Positions 1-5,566 of a DNA stretch of 8,957 nucleotides are shown one piece after another. The position numbers were made by a program, and so were the translations under genes. The stretch lies in NCBI GenBank assembly GCA_002427325.1, contig DIQS01000058.1, forward strand, positions 36,549 through 45,505, given 5' to 3'. Under the pieces are notes generated by a model. The model saw only the letters and a program-made list of their open reading frames with translations, made no database searches and was not told the DNA's origin. Every line of letters begins with the position of its first letter. Position 1 is the stretch's first letter. The DNA comes from Cloacimonetes bacterium UBA5456. GTDB lineage: Bacteria; Cloacimonadota; Cloacimonadia; Cloacimonadales; Cloacimonadaceae.

Positions 1-300
1 ATGAGCATATCATGAGCGCACACTGAGCAGATACCTGTAAGGAAGCTATTGGCAGAGAGGGAGTTATCATGCATTTATCATGATTAATCAAAAAAACATG
101 GGATTTATCAGGGATTTTTGCTCAATTAGCGTCCTGCGAAGCGTCCCCAAAAAAAGCTGTGCAGTGAAAGTTCTTTGAGCGAGTATATATTTCAAAAAGA
201 ACAAGACCCACCATGTTTTTTATTCATTGATACAAAACATTTGTTTCTTTTTGCTTGACAGGAAATGACAAGCATACATAGTGGTGTCGTGAGGTAAATT
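1..300. other. Gene-free 5' region with short repeats
   Basis: No convincing gene is visible here. All three forward frames hit stops early. Short reverse frames that run off the left edge (for example from ATGs whose complements lie at 68-74) have no Shine-Dalgarno sequence and no recognisable protein. Small repeats are present: TTATCA at 64-69, 75-80 and 105-110, GGATTT at 101-106 and 112-117, and GCGTCC at 129-134 and 141-146. The last pair flanks the heptamer GCGAAGC (136-142), known from DNA work as an unusually stable mini-hairpin. The right end, from about 250, carries the presumed promoter and ribosome-binding site of the gene at 301. The function of the repeats is unknown. Confidence 0.5.
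255..282 (+). promoter_or_regulatory. Candidate sigma70-type promoter with overlapping inverted repeat
   Basis: A perfect TTGACA lies at 255-260. A weak -10-like CATAGT follows at 277-282 (spacer 16), just ahead of the GAGG ribosome-binding site at 291-294. An inverted repeat, TGCTTG at 252-257 and CAAGCA at 269-274, spans the -35 box and spacer, so a regulator bound there could compete with RNA polymerase. The predicted leader would be only about ten bases, which weakens the call. The transcript could instead start further upstream. Confidence 0.35.
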
Positions 301-1020
301 ATGAGAGTTAATATATTGGTCTTGATCCTGCTTGCAAGCCTGTGCATACCGGCTTGGGGGATTTCTATATATGAAATTCAATATACGAATTTCCCCGGAA
401 GTGATAACACATATCCTTCCACATATAGCGGTAAGACCGTATCCACCGAAGGCATCGTCACAGCAACGGACTATAAAAACAGCGGCTTTTTCATCTCTGA
501 AACAGTTGCCGGTCCCTATAGCGGTCTTTTGGTGATCCACCGTGGAAAAGATGTCAAAATCGGCGATAGAATTCGTCTCACGGGCACTGTTCGTGAACAT
601 TTTGGCATGACCAGTCTGCAGGATATTTCCTCTCTTGAGATCATTCAGCGCAATCATCCTCTTCCCATCCCCGCTGTTTTGACCACTGCACAGCTTTGCA
701 GCAGCATCGAAGCAGAGGCTTATGAGGGAGTGTATGCGCGGGTGATTTCGGTTAATACCGGCGGTAGAAAAAGCATCGGCAATCGCCTCTCGGTTAGCGA
801 CGGGACAGGTGCTTGCACCATCCAATTAGGAGATTTCGGAAGCGATAAATCCCGAGCCAAGCCCTTTACTGCCGGACGTTTTTCTTCCATCACCGGTGTT
901 GTCACTTTCAGTTTTGGCGAGTTTTCTCTGAGTCCCATCACGGACTCTGATATTGAAGTAAACCAGCCCGTCTCCGTTGAGGGTCGAAGCTGGGGTAAGA
1001 TCAAATCAATTTATAAATAA
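301..1020 (+). CDS. Secreted protein with two OB-fold-like domains
   Basis: This 239-residue protein has a typical Sec signal peptide (basic MRVN, then a hydrophobic core to about residue 16, likely cut near A18-W-G20). The cysteine at 15 is preceded by Leu, so it is not a good lipobox. Two similar beta-rich segments follow, about 45-117 and 140-218. They carry patterns such as VSTEGIVTATDYKNSGFFI, IGDRIRLTGTV, AYEGVYARVISV, LSVSDGTGACTIQLGDF and ITGVVTFSFGEFSLSPI. These resemble the OB-fold modules that precede the catalytic domain of secreted nucleases (YhcR/NucH/ExeM type) and occur in FCB-group exported proteins. No nuclease domain is present, so the role is probably binding or adhesion at the surface or in the periplasm; this is inferred. 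The protein ends in SWGKIKSIYK. The start is set by GAGG at 291-294, seven bases before the ATG. The next gene starts 12 bases after the stop. A truncated relative starts at 8824. Confidence 0.8.
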   Translation: MRVNILVLILLASLCIPAWGISIYEIQYTNFPGSDNTYPSTYSGKTVSTEGIVTATDYKNSGFFISETVAGPYSGLLVIHRGKDVKIGDRIRLTGTVREHFGMTSLQDISSLEIIQRNHPLPIPAVLTTAQLCSSIEAEAYEGVYARVISVNTGGRKSIGNRLSVSDGTGACTIQLGDFGSDKSRAKPFTAGRFSSITGVVTFSFGEFSLSPITDSDIEVNQPVSVEGRSWGKIKSIYK

Positions 1021-1032
1021 CGAGGTTTAATC

Positions 1033-1398
1033 ATGAAAAAGTTTTTTAAAACAATACTCTACATCGGCGGCGCAGCAGTCGCAGCCCACTTTGGTATCAA
1101 GGCATATAAGAGAATGAGCGGGACCGCCAAGCTCTCTCAAACCCTGCCTGAGTTTCTTTCTAATGTCTATGGCGAATTACCCCTTATGAACCTCCACGCC
1201 TCTCTGGGTCAGCTCAATATCACCGCTCGTTTCTCTGAGGAAATCATTGAAAAACACGACGATATCGAAAACACGATCCGCGAGTATGTGGCTGATTTCT
1301 ATCCTGAACTTGCAAAGTTTGCTATCAATGTCGATATTCTTGCCATGGACGACTCGAATAATGAGCCCGAGGCCGAAGAAGAAAACGACGAAGAATAA
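1033..1398 (+). CDS. Small membrane-anchored protein of unknown function
   Basis: I do not recognise this 121-residue protein. It opens with a basic stretch (MKKFFK) and a short hydrophobic segment at about residues 7-21 (ILYIGGAAVAAHFG), followed by lysines and arginine (KAYKR). This suggests an inner-membrane anchor or an uncleaved signal. The middle (about 35-105) is predicted to be mixed, with an amphipathic stretch around SEEIIEKHDDIENTIREYV. The last 16 residues are very acidic (DDSNNEPEAEEENDEE). No cysteines or catalytic-looking motifs are visible. GAGG at 1022-1025 lies seven bases before the ATG. The gene follows the OB-fold gene by 12 bases and precedes a strong terminator, so the two are almost certainly co-transcribed. 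It could be a chaperone-like or anchoring partner of the exported protein, but nothing in the sequence proves that. Confidence 0.75.
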   Translation: MKKFFKTILYIGGAAVAAHFGIKAYKRMSGTAKLSQTLPEFLSNVYGELPLMNLHASLGQLNITARFSEEIIEKHDDIENTIREYVADFYPELAKFAINVDILAMDDSNNEPEAEEENDEE

Positions 1399-1422
1399 AT
1401 CATAAAACAGCAAAAATGTTTA

Positions 1423-1450
1423 GGCGGGAGACAATCTTCCGCCTTTTTTT
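1423..1450 (+). terminator. Rho-independent terminator of the OB-fold/small-membrane-protein unit
   Basis: An eight-pair stem (GGCGGGAG at 1423-1430 with CTTCCGCC at 1436-1443, including one G-T wobble) closes a five-base loop (ACAAT) and is followed directly by seven T residues. It lies 25 bases after the stop of the small membrane protein gene. Confidence 0.92.
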
Positions 1451-1505
1451 ATGGCATGAAAACCATAAGGCTTTATTATATTTACAGGTATTGCAAAGAA
1501 GCTTT

Positions 1506-1515
1506 GTGATATCAC
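1506..1515. promoter_or_regulatory. Perfect palindrome GTGATATCAC upstream of the cupin gene
   Basis: The ten-base perfect palindrome GTGATATCAC lies 41 bases before the cupin ATG, in an AT-rich intergenic stretch after the preceding terminator. Its place near the expected promoter suits an operator for a dimeric regulator. No clean -35/-10 pair is obvious; TTTACA at 1481-1486 or TTGCAA at 1491-1496 could serve as a -35. The half-site spacing does not fit CRP (TGTGA-N6-TCACA). It could be chance in an AT-rich region. Confidence 0.3.
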
Positions 1516-1555
1516 TAAAAACTAATACAAAAATAAGAATAAATGGAGTAAGAAA

Positions 1556-1954
1556 ATGAAAGTTGTACACTATACTGATGTAGAACTCGAAAACGTGGAT
1601 GTCGAAGGTGCTAAAGGCGCCAAGATACGCTGGTTGATCGGTAAGAAAGACGGTGCGCCAAACTTTGCTATGCGCATGTTTGAAGTGGAGCCCGGCGGGC
1701 AAACCCCCTTTCACAAACATGATTGGGAACACGAGATGTATTGCCTCTCCGGCAAAGGCGCAGTCATCACCGAGCGCGGTGATATCCCCTTTTCGGATGA
1801 TGATGTGATGTATATAGATCCGGGCATGATGCATGCCTTTAAGAATATAGGAGATTCCACCCTCAAATTTCTCTGCCTCATTCCGCATGAGATGCCGAAA
1901 GTTGAGAAGAAAAATGCAAACCCCTTTGCCGATGAAGAGGCAAATGATTGTTAA
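1556..1954 (+). CDS. Single-domain cupin protein
   Basis: This 132-residue protein is a small single-domain cupin (cupin_2 type), a beta-barrel fold that usually binds one metal ion. Motif 1 reads PGGQTPFHKHDWEHEMYCLSG, giving likely metal ligands H53, H55 and E60. Motif 2, DPGMMHAFKN, gives the fourth ligand H93 and ends in N97. All four canonical ligands are therefore present. Its substrate cannot be read from the sequence: such proteins include isomerases, dioxygenases, sugar-binding and sensor proteins. The C-terminus is a polar tail ending in Cys. GGAGT at 1545-1549 sets the ATG start. The M42 peptidase gene begins 21 bases after its stop and shares the downstream terminator, so the two form an operon. 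A link to peptide or amino-acid metabolism is possible but inferred. Confidence 0.88.
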   Translation: MKVVHYTDVELENVDVEGAKGAKIRWLIGKKDGAPNFAMRMFEVEPGGQTPFHKHDWEHEMYCLSGKGAVITERGDIPFSDDDVMYIDPGMMHAFKNIGDSTLKFLCLIPHEMPKVEKKNANPFADEEANDC

Positions 1955-1975
1955 AATCCGATTCAAGGAAATGCC

Positions 1976-3034
1976 ATGAATAAAACAAATAAAAACTACC
2001 TGTATAAACTCTTGGAAGTAGCCAGCCCCAGTGGCTTTGAGAGTGCTGCACAAGAGATCACGCGGGAATATCTCACAGGAAGTGCCGACGAGATAAGCTC
2101 CGATATCAACGGCAATCTCATCGCACTTAAAAAAGGCAGCGGCAATCGCAAGATAATGATCGTGGGACACGCTGATGAGATCGGCTTTATGATCAATTAC
2201 ATCGATGAAAGCGGCTATCTCTACCTAAAGTCTTTGGGCGGATTGGATGCCAATCTCTTGCCCGGCTTGCGCGTGGATATCTGGCACGATGGCAAGCCTT
2301 TGCGCGGGATCATCGGCAAAAATGCGCCGCATATGTCGCGCGGTGGAGAAGATTCCCCAAAACTTAAGATGGAAGATATCTGGGTGGATATCGGTGCGAA
2401 AGATAAAAAAGATGCCCAGAAGCGTGTGTCCATCGGTGATATCATCACTTTTCGCAGTGATATCGAAGAGCTCAGCGAGAATGCGCTGGTAAGCAAAGCA
2501 ACGGATAACAAGGTTGGCGTATATGTGGCGGCAGCGGTTATGAAAGCACTTGCCAAAACGGAGCTTAAAGCAGATTATTATGCAGTGGCTTCGGTTGGTG
2601 AAGAGACCACGATGAAAGGTGCGCGCACGAGTTCATACAGAATCGAGCCGGATATCGCCATCGCTGTGGATGTCACCTTCACCAGCGACGTTCCGGGTGC
2701 GGATAAGCGTAAGTTTGGAGATATCAAGCTCGGCGCAGGCCCCACTCTCGCTCTCGGCGCAGCGGTTCATCCAAAGGTCAATAAAGCCTTGCAAGAGCTT
2801 GCCAAAGAGCTCAAGATTCCCTTGCAGCTTGAGATTGCTCCGGGATATACGGGCACGGATGCAGACGGCATTCACTCCCAAAAAGCCGGCGTGGCAACCG
2901 CTGTTCTCAGCATCCCAAACCGCTATATGCACTCTCCCATCGAGATAATCGATATTCGCGATCTTGATAATGCGGTGAAATTACTCACGGAATTTGTGAA
3001 ACGCTTGGATGATAACTTTGATCTGAGCAGATAG
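1976..3034 (+). CDS. M42 family metallo-aminopeptidase
   Basis: This 352-residue protein is a peptidase of family M42 (FrvX/glutamyl aminopeptidase/TET type), cytosolic dinuclear-metal enzymes that trim N-terminal residues from peptides and assemble into large hollow dodecamers. The full catalytic set is visible: H65 and D67 in VGHADEIGFM, bridging D177 in KATDNKVG, catalytic base E209 and ligand E210 in SVGEETTMKGA, D232 in AVDVTFTSDVP, and H319 in RYMHSPIEI. The segment between about residues 75 and 165 corresponds to the inserted dimerisation domain. The length matches the family. Specificity cannot be deduced, and older annotations of this family as endoglucanase are not supported. AAGGA at 1965-1969 precedes the ATG by six bases. 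An out-of-frame ATG at 1971 meets a stop at once. It probably supplies amino acids from peptides in an amino-acid fermenter. Confidence 0.95.
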   Translation: MNKTNKNYLYKLLEVASPSGFESAAQEITREYLTGSADEISSDINGNLIALKKGSGNRKIMIVGHADEIGFMINYIDESGYLYLKSLGGLDANLLPGLRVDIWHDGKPLRGIIGKNAPHMSRGGEDSPKLKMEDIWVDIGAKDKKDAQKRVSIGDIITFRSDIEELSENALVSKATDNKVGVYVAAAVMKALAKTELKADYYAVASVGEETTMKGARTSSYRIEPDIAIAVDVTFTSDVPGADKRKFGDIKLGAGPTLALGAAVHPKVNKALQELAKELKIPLQLEIAPGYTGTDADGIHSQKAGVATAVLSIPNRYMHSPIEIIDIRDLDNAVKLLTEFVKRLDDNFDLSR

Positions 3035-3052
3035 GATAATAAATAAAAACTA

Positions 3053-3091
3053 AGAGCAGCGGGGAAAGAATCTCTGCTGCTCTCTTTTTTT
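3053..3091 (+). terminator. Rho-independent terminator after the M42 peptidase gene
   Basis: An eight-pair perfect stem (AGAGCAGC at 3053-3060 with GCTGCTCT at 3076-3083) extends inward with five further pairs, including two G-T wobbles, to a five-base loop (AAGAA). A run of seven T residues follows at 3085-3091. It lies 18 bases after the peptidase stop. Confidence 0.93.
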
Positions 3092-3162
3092 GGGAAAATA
3101 ATCAGTCATTTTCAGCTTAATTTGTTAAAAAGGCTTGACGGATATTGAACACACGATTTGCG

Positions 3163-3193
3163 TTGGACTCTTGGCCTTAGTATTTGTTATACC
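3163..3193 (+). promoter_or_regulatory. Candidate promoter for iorAB
   Basis: The 166-base gap between the terminator and iorA contains TTGGAC at 3163-3168 and an extended -10-like element, TG-T-TATACC (TG at 3185-3186, TATACC at 3188-3193). The spacer is 19 bases, longer than ideal. An alternative -35 (TTGACG at 3135-3140) has no good partner at standard spacing. The remainder of the gap is AT-rich with no visible gene or strong hairpin. This assumes a standard housekeeping sigma factor. Confidence 0.35.
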
Positions 3194-3257
3194 CCAAATT
3201 AGAGCAGATTAAGGCTGTTGATTTTGCAAAACAAATAAAGATATAAAGGAGCAAAGA

Positions 3258-4859
3258 GTGGAAAAACTTATGCTTTTGGGCGATGAAGCCTTCGCGCAAG
3301 GTGCACTGGATGCCGGAGTCTCCGGATTCTATGGCTATCCCGGCACTCCCTCAACCGAGATCATTGAATTCGTTCAAAGATCAAAGCAAGCAAACGCAGA
3401 CAAGATTCACCACACTTGGTCTTCAAACGAAAAGACGGCATACGAAGCTGCATTAGGAATGAGCTATGCCGGCAAAAGAGCCGTTGTGACCATGAAACAC
3501 GTGGGATTGAATGTCGCTGCAGACCCTTTTATGAACTCTGCGATGACCGGCGCAAATGGCGGCCTCTTGGTGGTCGTTGCCGATGATCCTTCCATGCACT
3601 CTTCCCAAAACGAACAGGACTCCCGTTTCTATGGAAAGTTTGCCATGATCCCCATCCTCGAACCCTCTAATCAACAGGAATGCTATGATATGGCGTTCGT
3701 CGGATTTGAGCTTTCAGAGAAATATGGCATCCCCGTGATGCTGAGGCTCACCACGAGGCTTTCTCACTCCCGTAGCGGAGTTGTGCGTCGTGATAGAAAG
3801 CCTCAAAACGGGATCAGCGTCCATCCCAATCCCGTGCAATATGTATTGCTTCCCGCTGTTGCCAGAAAGAAATATAAAACTCTGATCGCAGCACAGGAAA
3901 GCTATGAACAGGAAGCTGAGATCAGTGTCTTCAATCGCTTTGACCTCGAGGCAAAAGACACAAGCAAAGGCATCATTGCCAGTGGCTTGGCATATAACTA
4001 TCTCCGTGAAGTGTATGGCGAAGAGCCCATCCCCTACCCCGTGATCAAGATCAGCCAATATCCCCTGCCGATGAAGCAGATTCACAAGCTTTACGATATG
4101 TGCGAGAGCTTGCTCATCCTCGAAGAAGGCATGCCCGTGATCGAAGACATCCTCAAAGGCGCTGCTTTTAAGGGTTCTAAGCCTATTCACGGACGTTTGG
4201 ACGGTAGCATCGAGCGTGATGGTGAGCTGAATCCGAACAAGGTCGCAAAAGCACTCGGAATGGAAGAGAAATATGGTATGGATATCCCGGAAGTCGTGGC
4301 AGCTCGTCCGCCGGCACTCTGCGTGGGATGCCCGCACATCGATTCATATAGGACGCTCAATGAAGCACTTAAAGATTATAAAGATGCGCGCGTATTCGGC
4401 GATATCGGCTGCTATACCCTCGGCTTTTTGCCGCCATATCAGGCGATCAATTCCTGTGTGGATATGGGCGCATCCATCACTATGGCAAAAGGTGCGGCGG
4501 ATAGTGGAATCCATCCCAGCATCGCCGTGATCGGTGATAGCACCTTCACGCATAGCGGCATGACCGGGCTCATGGATTGCATCTATGACAAGTCAAATGT
4601 CGTTATCATCATCTTGGATAATAGCACCACAGGTATGACGGGCGGTCAGGACTACACGGCAAAAGGTCGCCTCGAAGATATCTGCCTGGGCTTAGGCGTG
4701 GAAAAAGAACACATCAGAACCTTCTTCCCCTTCATCAAAAACCATGAAGAGATGATTCAGGTGTATAAAGAAGAGATCGAATATGAAGGCGTTTCGGTGA
4801 TTATCCCGCGACGTGAATGTGTGCAAACCCTTAAAAGACGCAATAAAAAGGGGAAATGA
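3258..4859 (+). CDS. iorA: Indolepyruvate:ferredoxin oxidoreductase, alpha subunit (short form)
   Basis: IorA is the thiamine-diphosphate subunit that, with IorB, oxidatively decarboxylates aryl-2-oxoacids such as indolepyruvate to acyl-CoA and reduces ferredoxin. It acts in fermentative breakdown of aromatic amino acids. The N-terminal pyrimidine-binding domain (about 1-175) shows GYPGTPSTEI and the conserved E58 (SSNEKTAYEAALG). The C-terminal ThDP-binding domain (about 350-520) has LCVGCPH with C355 and C358, GDIGCYTLG (381-389) and the GDST...DN motif (426-429, 454-455). At 533 residues it ends soon after RRECVQT (519-524) and lacks the two-cluster ferredoxin domain found at the C-terminus of archaeal IorA (over 600 residues). 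I recall similar short forms in Bacteroidetes-like bacteria. The start is GTG, six bases after AAGGAG (3246-3251); the first ATG, at 3270, fits less well. It overlaps the possible iorB ATG at 4856 by ATGA. Confidence 0.94.
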   Translation: MEKLMLLGDEAFAQGALDAGVSGFYGYPGTPSTEIIEFVQRSKQANADKIHHTWSSNEKTAYEAALGMSYAGKRAVVTMKHVGLNVAADPFMNSAMTGANGGLLVVVADDPSMHSSQNEQDSRFYGKFAMIPILEPSNQQECYDMAFVGFELSEKYGIPVMLRLTTRLSHSRSGVVRRDRKPQNGISVHPNPVQYVLLPAVARKKYKTLIAAQESYEQEAEISVFNRFDLEAKDTSKGIIASGLAYNYLREVYGEEPIPYPVIKISQYPLPMKQIHKLYDMCESLLILEEGMPVIEDILKGAAFKGSKPIHGRLDGSIERDGELNPNKVAKALGMEEKYGMDIPEVVAARPPALCVGCPHIDSYRTLNEALKDYKDARVFGDIGCYTLGFLPPYQAINSCVDMGASITMAKGAADSGIHPSIAVIGDSTFTHSGMTGLMDCIYDKSNVVIIILDNSTTGMTGGQDYTAKGRLEDICLGLGVEKEHIRTFFPFIKNHEEMIQVYKEEIEYEGVSVIIPRRECVQTLKRRNKKGK

Positions 4860-4861
4860 TC

Positions 4862-5431
4862 ATGAAGAAAGATATAATACTCGCAGGAGTGGGCGGACAG
4901 GGAATCCTGACCATCGCCACCATCTTGGGACACGCCGCCATCAGCCGCGGCTGGCAACTCAAACAAGCGGAAGTGCACGGCATGAGCCAAAGAGGCGGAG
5001 ACGTGCAAAGCCATCTCAGACTTTCAGATAAAGAGATTCACAGCGACCTCATCACCATGGGCGATGCTGATATGATTCTCTCCGTGGAGCCGATGGAAGC
5101 TCTGCGCTATCTGCCCTATCTCGGCAAAGAAGGTTGGATCATCACAAACTCCAATCCCTTCAAAAACATCCCGAACTATCCCGAGGAAGAGAAAGTCTAT
5201 GCCGAGATACGTAAGATTAAGAACCATAAGCTCTTTGATGCAGACGCCATCGCCAAAGAGATCAAGGCAAATCGCTCGATGAATATCGTCGTGCTCGGTG
5301 CTGCGATCAAATACCTCGGCTTTAGCAAAGAAGAGATAGAAAATACGATTAGAATGGTCTTCGCTTCCAAAGGCGATGTGATCGTTGAGCAAAATATCGC
5401 GGCTTTAAGTGCAGGCTATGACCTTGCCTAA
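4862..5431 (+). CDS. iorB: Indolepyruvate:ferredoxin oxidoreductase, beta subunit
   Basis: IorB is the partner of IorA and belongs to the gamma-type domain of 2-oxoacid:acceptor oxidoreductases, which carries the CoA-handling site. The protein (189 residues from this start) opens with KKDIILAGVGGQGILTIAT, the family's glycine-rich signature, followed by EVHGMSQRGGDVQSHLR (37-53), the second diagnostic motif. The length of about 190 matches stand-alone IorB. An ATG at 4856 overlaps the iorA stop as ATGA and would add two residues. The G-rich ribosome-binding site (AGGGG, ending 4853) lies only two bases from it but eight from the ATG at 4862, so 4862 is preferred. Translation is likely coupled to iorA. 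A terminator follows, so the operon contains only these two genes and no dedicated ferredoxin. Confidence 0.93.
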   Translation: MKKDIILAGVGGQGILTIATILGHAAISRGWQLKQAEVHGMSQRGGDVQSHLRLSDKEIHSDLITMGDADMILSVEPMEALRYLPYLGKEGWIITNSNPFKNIPNYPEEEKVYAEIRKIKNHKLFDADAIAKEIKANRSMNIVVLGAAIKYLGFSKEEIENTIRMVFASKGDVIVEQNIAALSAGYDLA

Positions 5432-5453
5432 GACGCTGATAATATAGTGAACT

Positions 5454-5485
5454 ATGCCCGCTTGCGAAATCAGGCGGGCATTTTT
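5454..5485 (+). terminator. Rho-independent terminator of iorAB
   Basis: An eight-pair perfect stem (ATGCCCGC at 5454-5461 with GCGGGCAT at 5474-5481) extends inward by three more pairs, including one wobble, to a six-base loop (CGAAAT). The T run at 5481-5485 is short and interrupted by G. It lies 22 bases after the iorB stop. Confidence 0.88.
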
Positions 5486-5498
5486 GTCGTGGAAAGCA

Positions 5499-5527
5499 TT
5501 GACAATAATTTGGCTTGGGCTTTTCTT
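5499..5527 (+). promoter_or_regulatory. Candidate promoter for the tdk-yggT-divIVA-PNP unit
   Basis: A perfect TTGACA at 5499-5504 follows directly after the iorAB terminator and precedes the thymidine kinase ATG by 68 bases. The -10 region at standard spacing (TTTCTT, 5522-5527) is a poor match, so only the -35 half is convincing. The position right after a terminator and upstream of a new gene set supports a promoter. Confidence 0.3.
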
Positions 5528-5566
5528 GTCGAAACAGCATTTGCACTTTAGGAGTGTTTGAATATT

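Noticed and set aside
1..74. Possible start of a divergent minus-strand gene running off the left edge
   Set aside because: Two short open reverse frames exist, but neither has a Shine-Dalgarno sequence nor a recognisable N-terminus. Too little sequence is available to support a gene.
235..246. AAACA-TT-TGTTT inverted repeat as an operator
   Set aside because: The arms are five bases of A/T-rich sequence in an A/T-rich region, which is readily explained by chance.
301..360. Lipoprotein signal (Cys at residue 15) in the OB-fold protein
   Set aside because: The residues before Cys (A-S-L) do not form a lipobox because the -1 position is Leu. A signal peptidase I site near residue 20 is more likely.
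220..825. Minus-strand open frame covering the promoter region and most of the OB-fold gene
   Set aside because: The plus-strand frame has a good ribosome-binding site, a signal peptide and family-like repeats; the minus-strand translation has none of these.
1400..2170. Long minus-strand open frame across the cupin and the start of the M42 gene
   Set aside because: It lies opposite two genes with full catalytic motifs, its translation shows no recognisable domain, and it has no ribosome-binding site. It is a shadow of plus-strand codon bias.
3714..4337. Minus-strand open frame opposite iorA
   Set aside because: It is entirely inside iorA, resembles no family, and the plus-strand frame carries all conserved ThDP motifs.
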